64,000 nucleotides of DNA from Vreelandella titanicae BH1 (GCF_000336575.1 NZ_AOPO01000006.1:124001-188000); one strand, 5' to 3'; positions 31,753-41,626 are shown, counted from the first letter of the stretch. Numbers and translations are program-made. The notes: generated from the letters alone by a model not told the origin.

Positions 31753-33120
31753 ATGTCCACACCGCCCGATGCCAAAACGCGGCCTTCGCGTACCATTAAT
31801 CAAAACCCCGATGCGATGCCGCCGTTATCAAAAGCGATCCCGCTAGGCCTCCAGCACATCATGGCCATGTTCGCTGGCAACGTGACACCGCCGATTATTA
31901 TTGCTGGTGTGATCGGCGCTAATCCGGCGGAACAGATCTTTTTAATTCAGGTGGCACTGTTTGTTGCGGGGGTATCCACGCTGGTACAAACCATCGGCAT
32001 CGGCCCGATAGGCGCACGCCTACCGATTGTGCAGGGCACTAGCTTTGGCTTCTTGCCGGTGGCGCTGCCGCTGGCGAAAGCGTTTGGCCTACCCGCCGTT
32101 CTGGGCGCTTCCTTTGTAGCAGGGCTGCTGCAAATTGTGCTCGGTGCGTTTTTAAAGAAGATTCGCCACTGGTTCTCTCCAGTAGTCACCGGCATTGTGG
32201 TGCTATTGATCGGGATTACATTGATGCCGGTCGGCCTCAATTACGCCGCGGGCGGTGTGGGGGCGGATGACTTTGCATCACCCAGCAACTTGTTGCTGGC
32301 GCTCTTTGTACTCAGCGTGACGATTGCCGTTCATCAATATGGGCGGGGCTTTATCAAAGCATCCTCTATTCTATTTGGCTTATTGGCTGGCTACATAGTG
32401 GCCATTGCCCTTGGAATAGTTGATTTTACGTCACTGAGTAACGCTGCCTGGTTTGCACTCCCCAAGCCGCTGGAATACGGCATGACGTTTTCGGGCACCG
32501 CAATCATTGGCATGACGCTGATTATGTTCGTGGTTGGGTTAGAAACGATCGGCAATATCTCTGCGATTACGACCACAGGGGCAGGCCGCCCGGCGAAGGA
32601 TCGCGAGCTTTCCGGCGGCGTGATGGCCGATGGTGTGGCCACTTCATTGGCAGCGGTTTTCAATACTCTACCCAACACCGCTTACGCTCAAAATGTTGGT
32701 TTGATTACCCTCACCGGCGTGGTGAGTCGCCATGTGGTTACCATCGGTGGGTTGCTATTAATTGCCATGGGGCTATTTCCCAAGCTGGGAGGACTGGTGG
32801 CCGCCATGCCGCCTGCGGTTCTTGGCGGTGCGGGCGTCGTCATGTTCGGCATGATTGCATCGGCGGGTCTTAAAATTATCAAAGAGTGCGAACTGGATCA
32901 GCGCAACATGCTGATAATTGCCGTCTCGCTAAGCCTGGGTATCGGTCTACCAGCCGTCGAGGCGATTTCAGAAACCATGCCGGGGCAGCTAGGGCTGCTG
33001 CTTAAGTCGGGCTTAGTGCCTGCCGCCCTCGCCGCTTTATTACTAGACGCCATTTTACCGGGCAAACCTGACAGGCGTGCCAAACTGGCCAAGGCCGAAG
33101 CGGAGTATCAAAACCGTTAA
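31753..33120 (+). CDS. NCS2-family xanthine/urate permease
   Basis: 455 aa, about 14 membrane segments. NCS2 signatures: GLQHIMAMFAGNVTPPIII, PIVQGTSFGFLPVALPLA, VGLETIGNISAITTTGAGRP, and QNVGLITLTGVVSRHVVTIGG containing the conserved substrate-binding Gln/Asn region. The family imports xanthine or urate with protons or sodium. Together with the nearby urate pathway it probably feeds PuuD. A bidirectional terminator follows. Confidence 0.92.
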   Translation: MSTPPDAKTRPSRTINQNPDAMPPLSKAIPLGLQHIMAMFAGNVTPPIIIAGVIGANPAEQIFLIQVALFVAGVSTLVQTIGIGPIGARLPIVQGTSFGFLPVALPLAKAFGLPAVLGASFVAGLLQIVLGAFLKKIRHWFSPVVTGIVVLLIGITLMPVGLNYAAGGVGADDFASPSNLLLALFVLSVTIAVHQYGRGFIKASSILFGLLAGYIVAIALGIVDFTSLSNAAWFALPKPLEYGMTFSGTAIIGMTLIMFVVGLETIGNISAITTTGAGRPAKDRELSGGVMADGVATSLAAVFNTLPNTAYAQNVGLITLTGVVSRHVVTIGGLLLIAMGLFPKLGGLVAAMPPAVLGGAGVVMFGMIASAGLKIIKECELDQRNMLIIAVSLSLGIGLPAVEAISETMPGQLGLLLKSGLVPAALAALLLDAILPGKPDRRAKLAKAEAEYQNR

Positions 33121-33147
33121 ACATGCGCTGATGAGCGGGTGCAAATA

Positions 33148-33178
33148 AAAACGCCGCACCCTCGGGGCGCGGCGTTTT
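33148..33178. terminator. Bidirectional intrinsic terminator
   Basis: AAAACGCCGC and GCGGCGTTTT form a perfect 10-bp stem, giving a T-run on either strand. It serves the NCS2 gene (rightward) and the convergent phasin gene (leftward). Confidence 0.85.
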
Positions 33179-33198
33179 AAAGCGGTGGTACAGTTAAA

Positions 33199-33555
33199 TT
33201 ACTGCTTGGCGGTCTCTACCGCTTTCTTAGTGGTCTCTTCTGCCATTTTTTGGCTGTCTTGAGCGAAGCTTTGGCCGATGGAAGTTACTTTTTCCGTGTC
33301 GCCCTTCACTCGTTCCATAAATTCGCCAGCCGTTTTTTGCTGGGTTTCCATGGCTTTTTTGAAGCTGTCGGGGTCTTTGACATCAAGCCAAGTGCGCGCT
33401 TGCGCAATCGCCATGTCCGAGTAGGCACGGGCTGCATCTAACTGTGCACTCACCAGCTGATCATAGTAATCGAGCGCTGTCAGCGTGTAAGAACGCATCG
33501 GTGAAACAAAAACGGACTCAAACTGCTGCGTGGTTTTCTCAGTCGCTTTGTTCAT
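33199..33555 (-). CDS. Phasin family protein
   Basis: 118 aa. Amphipathic helices throughout (LDYYDQLVSAQLDAARAYSD; QKTAGEFMERVKGD), the phasin_2 pattern of small PHA-granule surface proteins. Phasins coat polyhydroxyalkanoate granules; no phaC or phaAB gene lies in the window, so it is unlinked here. GGAGG precedes the ATG. Convergent with the NCS2 gene. Confidence 0.85.
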   Translation of the reverse strand: MNKATEKTTQQFESVFVSPMRSYTLTALDYYDQLVSAQLDAARAYSDMAIAQARTWLDVKDPDSFKKAMETQQKTAGEFMERVKGDTEKVTSIGQSFAQDSQKMAEETTKKAVETAKQ

Positions 33556-33735
33556 AATAGTACCTCCAAGAGTGAGCTAGCACATAAACACGCCTTGATT
33601 AGGCGGTTCTTAGCCAGGCTTTTGCCTCTGCTGTCCTTAAAGCTAGCAGTGCTTTTTGTGCAGCGCAACATGATTTTTCCTCATGCTGCGCCTGCTCACT
33701 CACAAATAGTTAGAACGGCTGACAGCAGCCTGCTA

Positions 33736-34425
33736 CTAGCGGTTACCGAACAAGTGCTTACGCGCCTGCTCATCCATTTCCACGCCGGCTTGGGGATTGA
33801 CGTCTTCGACCAATGCATAAGCTCGACGTACGGCCGGGCGTGCTTTGATCATGTCAAACCAGCGCTCCAAGTCGGGAAACTCGTCCAGGGTTTGACGCTG
33901 TTTTTCCCAGGGAACAATCCAGGGATAGATCGCCATGTCAGCAATCGAGTAGTCATCGCCACCGACATAAGTGTGATGCGCCAGGCGTTGGTCTAGCACG
34001 CTATAAAGCCGATTGGTTTCGCGCACGTAGCGCTCAATGGCGTAATCGATCTTTTGCGGCGCATAGTGGCAAAAGTGATGGTTTTGGCCTGCCATGGGCC
34101 CTAGCCCGCCCATTTGCCAGTGCAACCACTGCAATACGATATAGCGCTCGCGGCCTGCAGAGGGTAAGAAGAGGCCACTCTTATCGGCCAGGTACTCGAG
34201 GATAGCGCCCGACTCAAACATCGATAGCGGCTGGCCGCCATCCTGTGGGGAGTGATCGACAATGGCAGGAATTCGGTTATTGGGGGCGATAGTGAGAAAT
34301 TCAGGATCAAACTGCTCGCCTCGGCCAATGTTAATCGGCTTCACTCGGTACGCCAGATTGGCTTCTTCGAGCATGATGGAGATTTTATGGCCGTTAGGTG
34401 TTGTCCAATAATACAGGTCAATCAT
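33736..34425 (-). CDS. Glutathione S-transferase, YfcG/YghU-like
   Basis: 229 aa. Start chosen at ATG 34425 (MIDLYYWTTPNGHK) because AAGGAG is 6 bases upstream; ATG 34431 touches the box. Thioredoxin-like domain with TPNGHKISIMLEE and FESGAILEYLADK, then an all-helical C-terminal domain. The TPNG motif marks the Nu-class disulfide-reductase GSTs. Likely acts on glutathione disulfide or organic peroxides. Confidence 0.88.
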   Translation of the reverse strand: MIDLYYWTTPNGHKISIMLEEANLAYRVKPINIGRGEQFDPEFLTIAPNNRIPAIVDHSPQDGGQPLSMFESGAILEYLADKSGLFLPSAGRERYIVLQWLHWQMGGLGPMAGQNHHFCHYAPQKIDYAIERYVRETNRLYSVLDQRLAHHTYVGGDDYSIADMAIYPWIVPWEKQRQTLDEFPDLERWFDMIKARPAVRRAYALVEDVNPQAGVEMDEQARKHLFGNR

Positions 34426-34538
34426 TGCCATCTCCTTGATGAAAACCTTGATTCACTCGCAATGAGCCACCAAGCTTTCAAAATTTATCGAGCGGTACTT
34501 TAGCGTACCGCCCTGTTAGCCATATCGCGCCGTTGGCG

Positions 34539-35225
34539 TTATATATCGCGTACGGTCAGAGCATTACTGGCAGCCCCATTGTGCACGTTGAGCATACGCT
34601 TGAACCACTCATCCACCGGGTCGCCAGGCTCTACTACCGCCTGTGTCGATACAACGTGAGCCCACATCATGCTGCCAAACAGCAGGTAATCTGAGCCGCT
34701 GGGTGCGTCGCCGTCTAAAAAGGCGCTCTCCCGCAGCAGGTCACGTACCGGTGCCAGCGCCTGCTTGAGCTGCTGCTTACCCTGCTCGGGCTGATGGAAC
34801 TCTTCCAGCGTGCAACCAAACCGCGCTTCGCGTGTTTCGCGGAAATAGCTACGGTCGTCTGGGTGGACGGCTGCAAATAAATCCATGGCGATAATGCGGA
34901 ATAGCGCAGGGTTTATGCTGCGCTCAACAAAGTATTTGAACAGTAATACCCGCTGATAGCTGACGCCCTCACCCAACACGGGTGCCTCGGGATACGCCTT
35001 ATCCAGGTAGCGCATAATCTCGAAACTGTCGGTAACGACCTGATCACCATCGCAGAGCACCGGCACTTTGTCGTAGTCGGCAAACGCCAGCGCTTTCTTA
35101 TCGAGGAATCGCCACGCTACGGAGGTGAATTCCAGCCCTTTGTGGGCGAGGGCCATACGTACGCGCCAGCAGTAAGGTGAGAAGCGGAGCCGTTCGTCCC
35201 GGCCGCACAGATCATAAAGAGTCAT
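34539..35225 (-). CDS. Glutathione S-transferase family protein
   Basis: 228 aa from ATG 35225 (MTLYDLCGRDE); GTG 35231 and ATG 35237 are also in frame with a GGAGG box before them, so the start may be two to four residues longer. N-terminal thioredoxin fold contains RFSPYCWRVRMALAHKGL with SPYC as active-site motif, and DSFEIMRYLDKAYP for glutathione binding. Belongs to a subgroup seen near beta-etherase-type GSTs. It is only distantly similar to the GST encoded next to it; the substrate is unknown. Confidence 0.82.
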   Translation of the reverse strand: MTLYDLCGRDERLRFSPYCWRVRMALAHKGLEFTSVAWRFLDKKALAFADYDKVPVLCDGDQVVTDSFEIMRYLDKAYPEAPVLGEGVSYQRVLLFKYFVERSINPALFRIIAMDLFAAVHPDDRSYFRETREARFGCTLEEFHQPEQGKQQLKQALAPVRDLLRESAFLDGDAPSGSDYLLFGSMMWAHVVSTQAVVEPGDPVDEWFKRMLNVHNGAASNALTVRDI

Positions 35226-35610
35226 TGCCACTGCCATAACCTCCGTGTGGTTGATCATAGTGAGTACACAGCATTTCAGCCGATAACAATGAGCGTAAGA
35301 CAACTACGACGCAACTAGCGAGTTCTGTACTCATCCTTTCGCTGGCAACTGTACTGTCTATTAGTCTAATGACTCAGCGCCTTTAGACTTACCCCCGACT
35401 ACCAAAAAAACCATTTAAAAACATATATATAAGAAAATAAAAGCCGTGCAAAACCAGCTATCAAACAAGCACTTAAGTGGTAAGACCAATTTTCCAATGT
35501 AGTCATATGATTAGCCTAATCGTATCTTTCACCTACACCCGACTGGCGGTACGACTGCCAGACGGTTATTGCGGAGCATACCAAATCAATAACAAGGGGC
35601 AGTTCCTTCC
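35226..35610. other. Intergenic region upstream of the lactate/glycolate permease
   Basis: 385 bases, very AT-rich around 35400-35460. It carries the TGGTAAGACCA operator at 35478-35488 and presumably divergent promoters. No ORF of note. Confidence 0.55.
35478..35488. promoter_or_regulatory. TGGTAAGACCA operator (LldR/PdhR-type), permease promoter
   Basis: Inverted repeat TGGT/ACCA within AGTGGTAAGACCAATT, resembling PdhR/LldR-family operators (GntR/FCD). 122 bases upstream of the permease start. A related site, TGGTCAGACCA, lies at 38839-38849 before glcD. Confidence 0.65.
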
Positions 35611-37302
35611 ATGAATGAAACGATACTTGCACTTCTGGCCTTCCTGCCGCTGTTGCTGGCCGGTATTTTGCTCATAGGGTTTAAAATACCTGCCAAGATA
35701 GCGATGCCGATTGTTTTCCTGACCGCGGCCATTATTGGCTTAACCGCTTGGGATATGTCCTTTAGCCGCGTGGCGGCGTCGACCATCCAAGGCCTGATTC
35801 AAACTGCGGGCCTCCTATGGATCATCTTTGGCGCCATACTGCTGCTTAATACGCTTAAGCACTCCGGCGGTATTACGGCTATCCGTAATGGTTTTTCAGG
35901 CATTAGCCCTGACCGCCGTGTACAGGCGTTGATTGTTGCCTGGCTGTTCGGCTGTTTTATCGAAGGGGCCTCAGGCTTCGGTACGCCCGCCGCGGTAGCT
36001 GCACCGCTAATGGTCGCTCTTGGCTTCCCGGCGCTTGCTGCTGTGGTCGTGGGTATGATGATTCAATCAACGCCTGTCTCGTTTGGCGCGGTGGGCACGC
36101 CTATTGTGGTCGGGGTTGGTAGTGGCCTGGATCGTGCTGGCATTAGCGCCGAACTCGACTCGGTAGGCTCAAGCTGGGATGTCTTCTTCCAACTAGTCAC
36201 CAGCGAAGTGGCGATTACTCACGGCATCGTGGGCATTTTAATGCCGCTGATTCTCGTTACCGTGATGGTGCGTTTCTTCGGTGCCAACCGTTCCTGGAAA
36301 GAGGGACTGTCGATTACCCCCTTCGCCATCTTTACCGGTATCTGCTTCGTAGTGCCTTACATGCTGGTGGGCGTGCTGTTGGGCCCTGAATTCCCGTCAA
36401 TGATCGGCGCGATGGTGGGCTTGGCGATTGTCGTACCCGCTGCCAAACGCGGCTTTCTGATGCCTAAAGATACCTGGGATTTCCCCGAGTCCTCTTCTTG
36501 GCCAGACGAGTGGATCGGCAACCTGCAGATCAAGCTTGACGACGTTGTCGGCAGAGCGCCGATGTCCACCTTTAAAGGCTGGGTACCCTATGTGCTGCTC
36601 GCACTGTTTTTGGTGGCCTCTCGCATTATTGAGCCCCTCAAAACAGCACTTACCTCTATTAACCTCAGTTGGAACAATATTCTTGGTGAAGCGGGCATCA
36701 GCGGTGGGGTTCAGCCGCTCTACTTGCCCGGCGGTATTATAATTGCCGTGGTCATTGTGACCTATTTCCTGCACCGCATGAATCCGCAAAAGATTAGCGC
36801 TGCGGTGTCTGAATCTACCAAAACGATTTTTGGGGCGGGTTTCGTTTTGATCTTTACCGTGCCGATGGTGCGCATCTTGATCAACTCCGGCGTTAATGGC
36901 GCGGATCTTGTCTCAATGCCGGTGATGATGGCCCAGGCGGTGGCCAGTAGCGTAGGCGGCATTTACCCCTTCTTTGCCCCAGCGGTAGGGGCGCTGGGCG
37001 CCTTTATTGCAGGTTCCAACACGGTATCCAATCTAATGCTGGCGGAGTTCCAGTTTAGTGTTGCTGAAACCCTGGGCCTCTCTACGGCCATGATGGTAGC
37101 GCTGCAGGCCGTGGGTGCGGCGGCAGGTAATATGATTGCCATCCATAACGTGGTCGCGGCGTCAGCAACGGTCGGGCTGTTAGGCCGTGAAGGCGCCACG
37201 CTGCGTAAGACGATTCTGCCCACCATCTACTACCTCATCTTTGCCGGTACCATCGCACTGATTGCGTTCTACGTTATTGGCGTCACAGATCCGTTGATGT
37301 GA
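35611..37302 (+). CDS. LctP-family lactate/glycolate permease
   Basis: 563 aa, about 13 membrane segments. Lactate permease (PF02652) landmarks: [80 protein letters not shown]. LldP and GlcA of E. coli both belong here and carry lactate and glycolate. With glcDEF nearby, glycolate or D-lactate uptake is likely. Ends at a strong terminator. Confidence 0.9.
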   Translation: MNETILALLAFLPLLLAGILLIGFKIPAKIAMPIVFLTAAIIGLTAWDMSFSRVAASTIQGLIQTAGLLWIIFGAILLLNTLKHSGGITAIRNGFSGISPDRRVQALIVAWLFGCFIEGASGFGTPAAVAAPLMVALGFPALAAVVVGMMIQSTPVSFGAVGTPIVVGVGSGLDRAGISAELDSVGSSWDVFFQLVTSEVAITHGIVGILMPLILVTVMVRFFGANRSWKEGLSITPFAIFTGICFVVPYMLVGVLLGPEFPSMIGAMVGLAIVVPAAKRGFLMPKDTWDFPESSSWPDEWIGNLQIKLDDVVGRAPMSTFKGWVPYVLLALFLVASRIIEPLKTALTSINLSWNNILGEAGISGGVQPLYLPGGIIIAVVIVTYFLHRMNPQKISAAVSESTKTIFGAGFVLIFTVPMVRILINSGVNGADLVSMPVMMAQAVASSVGGIYPFFAPAVGALGAFIAGSNTVSNLMLAEFQFSVAETLGLSTAMMVALQAVGAAAGNMIAIHNVVAASATVGLLGREGATLRKTILPTIYYLIFAGTIALIAFYVIGVTDPLM

Positions 37303-37344
37303 TGTAGTGTGAGCTAGCGCTCGTATACGCTACGCTAGAAACAC

Positions 37345-37374
37345 AAACCCCCAGGCCTAAACCTGGGGGTTTTG
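37345..37374. terminator. Intrinsic terminator after permease gene
   Basis: AAACCCCCAGG and CCTGGGGGTTT are perfect arms around CCTAAA-type loop bases, followed by TTTTG. It works for the permease gene and probably also for the convergent gamma-carbonic-anhydrase-like gene. Confidence 0.85.
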
Positions 37375-37407
37375 TCGTTTTGGTGAGATCAATCTAGCCA
37401 GCTAGCG

Positions 37408-37932
37408 TCAGTCTATTCGCTTTAGCTCATGGCTGTGGCGTTTACCGCGCTCGACATAGCCCTGGGCATTCTTTTTCATACCCGCAACGGCCTCATCAGA
37501 AAGCTCCCGCACCACCCTGGCAGGCGAGCCAACGATTAACGAGTTAGGCGGAAACACCGCGCCCTCCTTAATAAAGGCACCGGCACCCACCAGGCTATTC
37601 TCACCAATCACCGCGCCATTGAGTACTACCGCCTGTATACCGATTAAGCAGCCATCGCCTACGGTGCAGCCATGCAGCATAGCCTGATGCCCGACCGTCA
37701 CCCCTTTTCCTACTTTAAGCGGAAAGCCTGGGTCAGCATGGAGAACCGCACCATCCTGAACATTGCTCTCTTCGCCTATCTCCAGATGGTCACTGTCGCC
37801 GCGCAACACGGCCTGATACCAGACGCTTGAATGTGCCTTTAAGGTCACTTGGCCGATAACATCCGCCGTTTCCGCGATGTAGACCTCGTCGTGAATCTCT
37901 GGGCGATACTCACCGTATTGATAAATGGCCAC
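37408..37932 (-). CDS. Gamma-carbonic-anhydrase family protein (YrdA-like)
   Basis: 174 aa from GTG 37932, favoured by AGGAG 6 bases upstream; the frame runs further up to 37989. Left-handed beta-helix hexapeptide repeats (VYIAETADVIGQVTLKAHSS, GVTVGHQAMLHGCTVGDGCL). The three zinc-binding His equivalents are suggested by LHADPGF, VGHQAMLHG. Such proteins bind zinc and may have carbonic anhydrase or acyltransferase-like roles. Located 40 bases after the GntR/FCD regulator gene, probably co-transcribed. Confidence 0.82.
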   Translation of the reverse strand: MAIYQYGEYRPEIHDEVYIAETADVIGQVTLKAHSSVWYQAVLRGDSDHLEIGEESNVQDGAVLHADPGFPLKVGKGVTVGHQAMLHGCTVGDGCLIGIQAVVLNGAVIGENSLVGAGAFIKEGAVFPPNSLIVGSPARVVRELSDEAVAGMKKNAQGYVERGKRHSHELKRID

Positions 37933-37972
37933 ATTGATCTCCTGGGTTGTTGTTGGTGTATTAATGATTGAA

Positions 37973-38752
37973 CTACTGCCAATCTTCAAGTCGCATGGAG
38001 GAGCGCTCTAGCCGTTCGTGCTCCTCTTCTAAATCGCGTAGCAATTGGCTGATGCTGGAGAGGTGCTCTAGCGCCACCTGTTCTGCCTGCTCCGCCTCGC
38101 CGTTGACTACGGCCTCATGCAACTGCGCATGCTGCTGATTGATCATCGTCCTGGGGGCAGGCAAGTGATAAAGGTGCTTGACCGAGGCAAACACCGAGCT
38201 GAGCAGTAAATCGGTCAGGCTCTGCAGTGTATGCAACAACACCGGGTTGTGGGACGCCTGGGAGACCGCCAGGTGAAAGGCGTGATCAAGTCGCGCTAGA
38301 CGCTCGACATCAATGCTTTCTGCACTTTCCGCGTAGTCGGCCATTTCGCGATAGCGTCGAGTGATCAGCACCCGATCGGCGGATGTGCCGCGGCTCGCGG
38401 CTAACCGCGCCGACTCCCCTTCCAGCAGGGCGCGCACTTCTAACAGATCAAACAGCGTGCGCGGGTGATCTTTAAACAGATGCATCAATGGGCTTTGGTT
38501 ACCCACCGGCAACAGCGTCGCGACCGTCGAGCCGTGGCCCTGGCGGGTATCGATAATTCCTTTACTGCGCAGAATTCTCAACCCCTCACGCAGCGAAGCA
38601 CGGGAGACGCCCAGCCGATCACACAGCCGCCGCTCAGAAGGAAGCAGTTGGCCGGGCCGAAAAACTCCATCAAGAATTAAACGCTCAAGCCGGGTAGCCA
38701 CCTGATCCGGCATTCGCAGCCCGGGTGACAAGGCTTGATTCTCCTCTGGCAT
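37973..38752 (-). CDS. GntR-family FCD regulator, LldR/GlcC type
   Basis: 259 aa from ATG 38752 (MPEENQALSPGL), with GGAGAG upstream; the frame continues to 38824 without support. Winged helix: LERLILDGVFRPGQLLPSER, LCDRLGVSRASLREGLRIL, IIDTRQGHGSTVA. FCD domain: LDHAFHLAVSQASHNPVL with the metal-binding region. Divergent from glcD, with the operator 38839-38849 between. By position it controls glcDEF and the permease in response to glycolate or lactate; sequence alone cannot separate LldR from GlcC. Confidence 0.88.
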   Translation of the reverse strand: MPEENQALSPGLRMPDQVATRLERLILDGVFRPGQLLPSERRLCDRLGVSRASLREGLRILRSKGIIDTRQGHGSTVATLLPVGNQSPLMHLFKDHPRTLFDLLEVRALLEGESARLAASRGTSADRVLITRRYREMADYAESAESIDVERLARLDHAFHLAVSQASHNPVLLHTLQSLTDLLLSSVFASVKHLYHLPAPRTMINQQHAQLHEAVVNGEAEQAEQVALEHLSSISQLLRDLEEEHERLERSSMRLEDWQ

Positions 38753-38838
38753 GTTAGCTCTCCTGATGGGCTTTATGTCCAGCTTGCCAGTACTTAACCC
38801 AGTACTAAACAAAGAAGACAACACAGTCGACTAATTAC

Positions 38839-38849
38839 TGGTCAGACCA
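38839..38849. promoter_or_regulatory. TGGTCAGACCA operator (LldR/PdhR-type), glcD promoter
   Basis: Perfect inverted repeat TGGTC-A-GACCA in the 205-base divergent region, 87 bases from the regulator start and 108 from glcD. Matches the TGGTnnGACCA of 35478-35488. Confidence 0.7.
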
Positions 38850-38957
38850 ATGCACCACAGCCTAGACAGGCGGGTAAAAAAAGCCCAAATTGAGGCCATG
38901 TTATCTACAGACCGTTTTAGCATTTACCTTTAACGATAATAAGCATGGGATGTCTTA

Positions 38958-40457
38958 ATGAATATCCTCTTTGATGAGCGCCTGGACGGTGCACTGGTTC
39001 GGCGCGATAAAAGCGAAGTCTTAACCGACCTGCAGCAAGCCGTTCCTGATATGACGCTGCTGCATCGCGAAGAAGACCTGCGCCCCTTTGAGTGCGATGG
39101 GCTGGCGGCCTATCGCGTGCTGCCGATGCTGGTGGCGCTGCCGGAAACCTTTGATCAGGTGAAAGAGCTGCTCAAGCGCTGCCATGCGCTTGGCGTGCCT
39201 GTGGTCACTCGTGGCGCGGGTACTGGACTTTCCGGCGGTGCGCTGCCGCTGGAACAGGGCGTACTTTTAGTGATGTCGCGTTTTAACCAAATTCTCAAAG
39301 TCGACCCTGAAGCCCGCTTGGCGCGGGTTCAACCCGGCGTGCGCAATCTGGCGATTTCCGAAGCCGCTGCGCCTTATGGCCTTTACTACGCGCCGGATCC
39401 CTCCTCACAAATTGCCTGCTCTATCGGTGGTAACGTGGCCGAAAACGCCGGCGGCGTACACTGCTTAAAATATGGCCTAACGGTGCATAACGTGATGCGC
39501 GTCGATGTGCTCACGATCGAGGGCGAGCACATGACGCTGGGCGCTGAGTCTTTTGATGCGCCAGGCTTTGACCTACTGGCATTGATGAACGGCTCTGAGG
39601 GCATGCTCGGCGTGGTCACCGAAATTACCGTCAAGCTACTGCCCAAGCCGGAAACCGCCAAAGTACTGATGGCAAGCTTCGACGATGTCGAGAAAGCCGG
39701 TCGCGCCGTCGGTGATATCATTGCCGCAGGCATTATTCCTGGTGGCCTGGAGATGATGGACAAACTCGCCATCAAAGCCGCCGAGGATTTTGTCAAAGCT
39801 GGCTACCCCCTCGATGCCGAGGCGATTCTACTCTGCGAACTGGATGGCGTTGAAGCCGACGTGGACGACGACTGCGACACCGTTCGCCGCGTACTGGAAG
39901 CCGCCGGGGCCACCAATATCCAACAGGCCCGGGATGAAGCCGAGCGCGCCAAGTTCTGGGCTGGGCGTAAGAATGCCTTCCCTGCAGTGGGCCGTATGTC
40001 ACCGGATTACTACTGCATGGATGGCACCATCCCCCGCCGAGAGCTCCCCCGCGTGCTGAAAGGCATTGCCGCACTTTCAGAAGAGAGTGGCCTGGCGGTG
40101 GCCAACGTGTTCCACGCCGGCGATGGCAATATGCACCCGCTGATCCTGTTTGATGCCAATAAAGAAGGCCAGTTGGCGCTTGCCGAAGAGGTGGGCGGCA
40201 AGATTCTTGAGCTATGCGTGGCCGCGGGCGGTTCGATCACCGGCGAACATGGCGTTGGGCGCGAAAAGATCAATCAAATGTGCAGCCAATTCCAGGCGGA
40301 TGAAATCAGCGTTTTTCATGCCTTGAAGGCTGCCTTTGATCCACAGCGACTGCTTAACCCCGGAAAGAATATTCCGACGCTGGCCCGCTGCGCCGAGTTT
40401 GGTGCTATGCATGTGCATAACAACGAACTACCGCATCCGGAGCTACCGCGCTTCTAG
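38958..40457 (+). CDS. glcD: Glycolate oxidase FAD-binding subunit
   Basis: 499 aa. PCMH-type FAD domain: VVTRGAGTGLSGGALPLEQG (about 84-103), PDPSSQIACSIGGNVAENAGG with the flavin contact; C-terminal FAD-oxidase domain with VFHAGDGNMHPLILFD and GSITGEHGVGREK. Oxidises glycolate (and often D-lactate) to glyoxylate (pyruvate) with GlcE and GlcF, feeding electrons to the membrane chain. First gene of glcDEFG. Confidence 0.93.
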   Translation: MNILFDERLDGALVRRDKSEVLTDLQQAVPDMTLLHREEDLRPFECDGLAAYRVLPMLVALPETFDQVKELLKRCHALGVPVVTRGAGTGLSGGALPLEQGVLLVMSRFNQILKVDPEARLARVQPGVRNLAISEAAAPYGLYYAPDPSSQIACSIGGNVAENAGGVHCLKYGLTVHNVMRVDVLTIEGEHMTLGAESFDAPGFDLLALMNGSEGMLGVVTEITVKLLPKPETAKVLMASFDDVEKAGRAVGDIIAAGIIPGGLEMMDKLAIKAAEDFVKAGYPLDAEAILLCELDGVEADVDDDCDTVRRVLEAAGATNIQQARDEAERAKFWAGRKNAFPAVGRMSPDYYCMDGTIPRRELPRVLKGIAALSEESGLAVANVFHAGDGNMHPLILFDANKEGQLALAEEVGGKILELCVAAGGSITGEHGVGREKINQMCSQFQADEISVFHALKAAFDPQRLLNPGKNIPTLARCAEFGAMHVHNNELPHPELPRF

Positions 40458-40531
40458 CAGCGAGACAAGCCGAAGCTAAGACAATAATTAGCCAAAACGA
40501 ATAATGGAAAAGACCAATAGTGGGAAAGACC

Positions 40532-41626
40532 ATGACCGAACGAGCGATTGCTGACCGCGATATCGCTGATGCCCTGTGTGAACAGGTACGCAGCGCCTAT
40601 GACGCACGCACACCGCTTCGCATTGTAGGCGGAGATACCCGCGCCTTTTATGGCCGACCGGTGGAAGGCCAAGCACTGCAGATGGCCGAACATAGTGGCA
40701 TTGTGAGCTATGACCCAGTGGAACTGGTAGTGACCGTGCGCGCTGGCACTCGGCTTAGCGACCTGCAGGAAGTACTGGCAGAGAAACACCAAATGCTGGG
40801 CTTTGAGCCGCCCATGTTTGGTGAAGCGTCTACCATTGGTGGTGCCGTGGCCACCGGCCTCTCTGGCCCACGCCGTCCCTGGGCAGGCGCAGTCCGTGAC
40901 TTTGTGCTGGGCACGCGAATAATCACCCAAGAGGGTAAACTCCTCCGCTTTGGCGGCGAAGTGATGAAAAATGTCGCCGGTTACGACCTGTCGCGCCTGA
41001 TGGCAGGCGCTCAGGGCACGCTCGGCGTATTGACCGACATCTCCTTTAAAGTGCTGCCTATTCCCACCGCGACTCACAGCCTGCGCTTAACCATTGGGCT
41101 GGATGAAGCGCTTAAAAAACTCGCCGAACTGGGCCGAAAACCGCTACCGATTACCGCCGCCGCTTGGCATCACGGCGAGCTGTTTTTGCGCTTGGAAGGC
41201 GGCAAAAGCTCTGTGGCCGCAACCCAGGCAAGTCTAGGTGGCGAGCCACTTGATGCTGGCTTCTGGCAAGAGTTGCGCGACCATACTCACGCATTTTTCA
41301 CCTGTAGCGCTGACCAATCGCTGTGGCGGCTGTCACTACCGCCCAACACCGCGCCGCTGGCGCTGGATATTCCCGAGGCCGACATTTTTTACGACTGGGC
41401 GGGCAGCCAGCGCTGGCTGAAAACCACCCTGGATGCCAGCACCCTGCGCGATGCCTGTCGCGCAGTAGGCGGCCACGCCACTTGCTACACACCTCAGCTC
41501 CAGGGCGGCGCAGTAGACCCGTTCACACCGCTCAATGCAGTGGTGGAGAAATATCATCGCAATCTAAAGGCGGAGCTGGATGCCCATGGCATTTTTAACC
41601 CCGGTCGTCTTTATGCGGCGTTTTAA
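40532..41626 (+). CDS. glcE: Glycolate oxidase FAD-binding subunit GlcE
   Basis: 364 aa from ATG 40532 (MTERAIADRD); GTG 40520 is an in-frame alternative. Shorter FAD_binding_4 protein: LRIVGGDTRAFYGRP, YDPVELVVTVRAGTRLSDLQ, FGEASTIGGAVATGLSGPRRP, VMKNVAGYDLSRLMAGAQGTLG. It lacks the GlcD-type C-terminal domain, as normal for GlcE. Ends FNPGRLY. 14 bases before glcF. Confidence 0.93.
   Translation: MTERAIADRDIADALCEQVRSAYDARTPLRIVGGDTRAFYGRPVEGQALQMAEHSGIVSYDPVELVVTVRAGTRLSDLQEVLAEKHQMLGFEPPMFGEASTIGGAVATGLSGPRRPWAGAVRDFVLGTRIITQEGKLLRFGGEVMKNVAGYDLSRLMAGAQGTLGVLTDISFKVLPIPTATHSLRLTIGLDEALKKLAELGRKPLPITAAAWHHGELFLRLEGGKSSVAATQASLGGEPLDAGFWQELRDHTHAFFTCSADQSLWRLSLPPNTAPLALDIPEADIFYDWAGSQRWLKTTLDASTLRDACRAVGGHATCYTPQLQGGAVDPFTPLNAVVEKYHRNLKAELDAHGIFNPGRLYAAF

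Noticed and set aside
37322..37330. TCGTATACG sequence after the permease gene
   Set aside because: Shares only GTATAC with the purine operator and lies downstream of a gene, next to a terminator.
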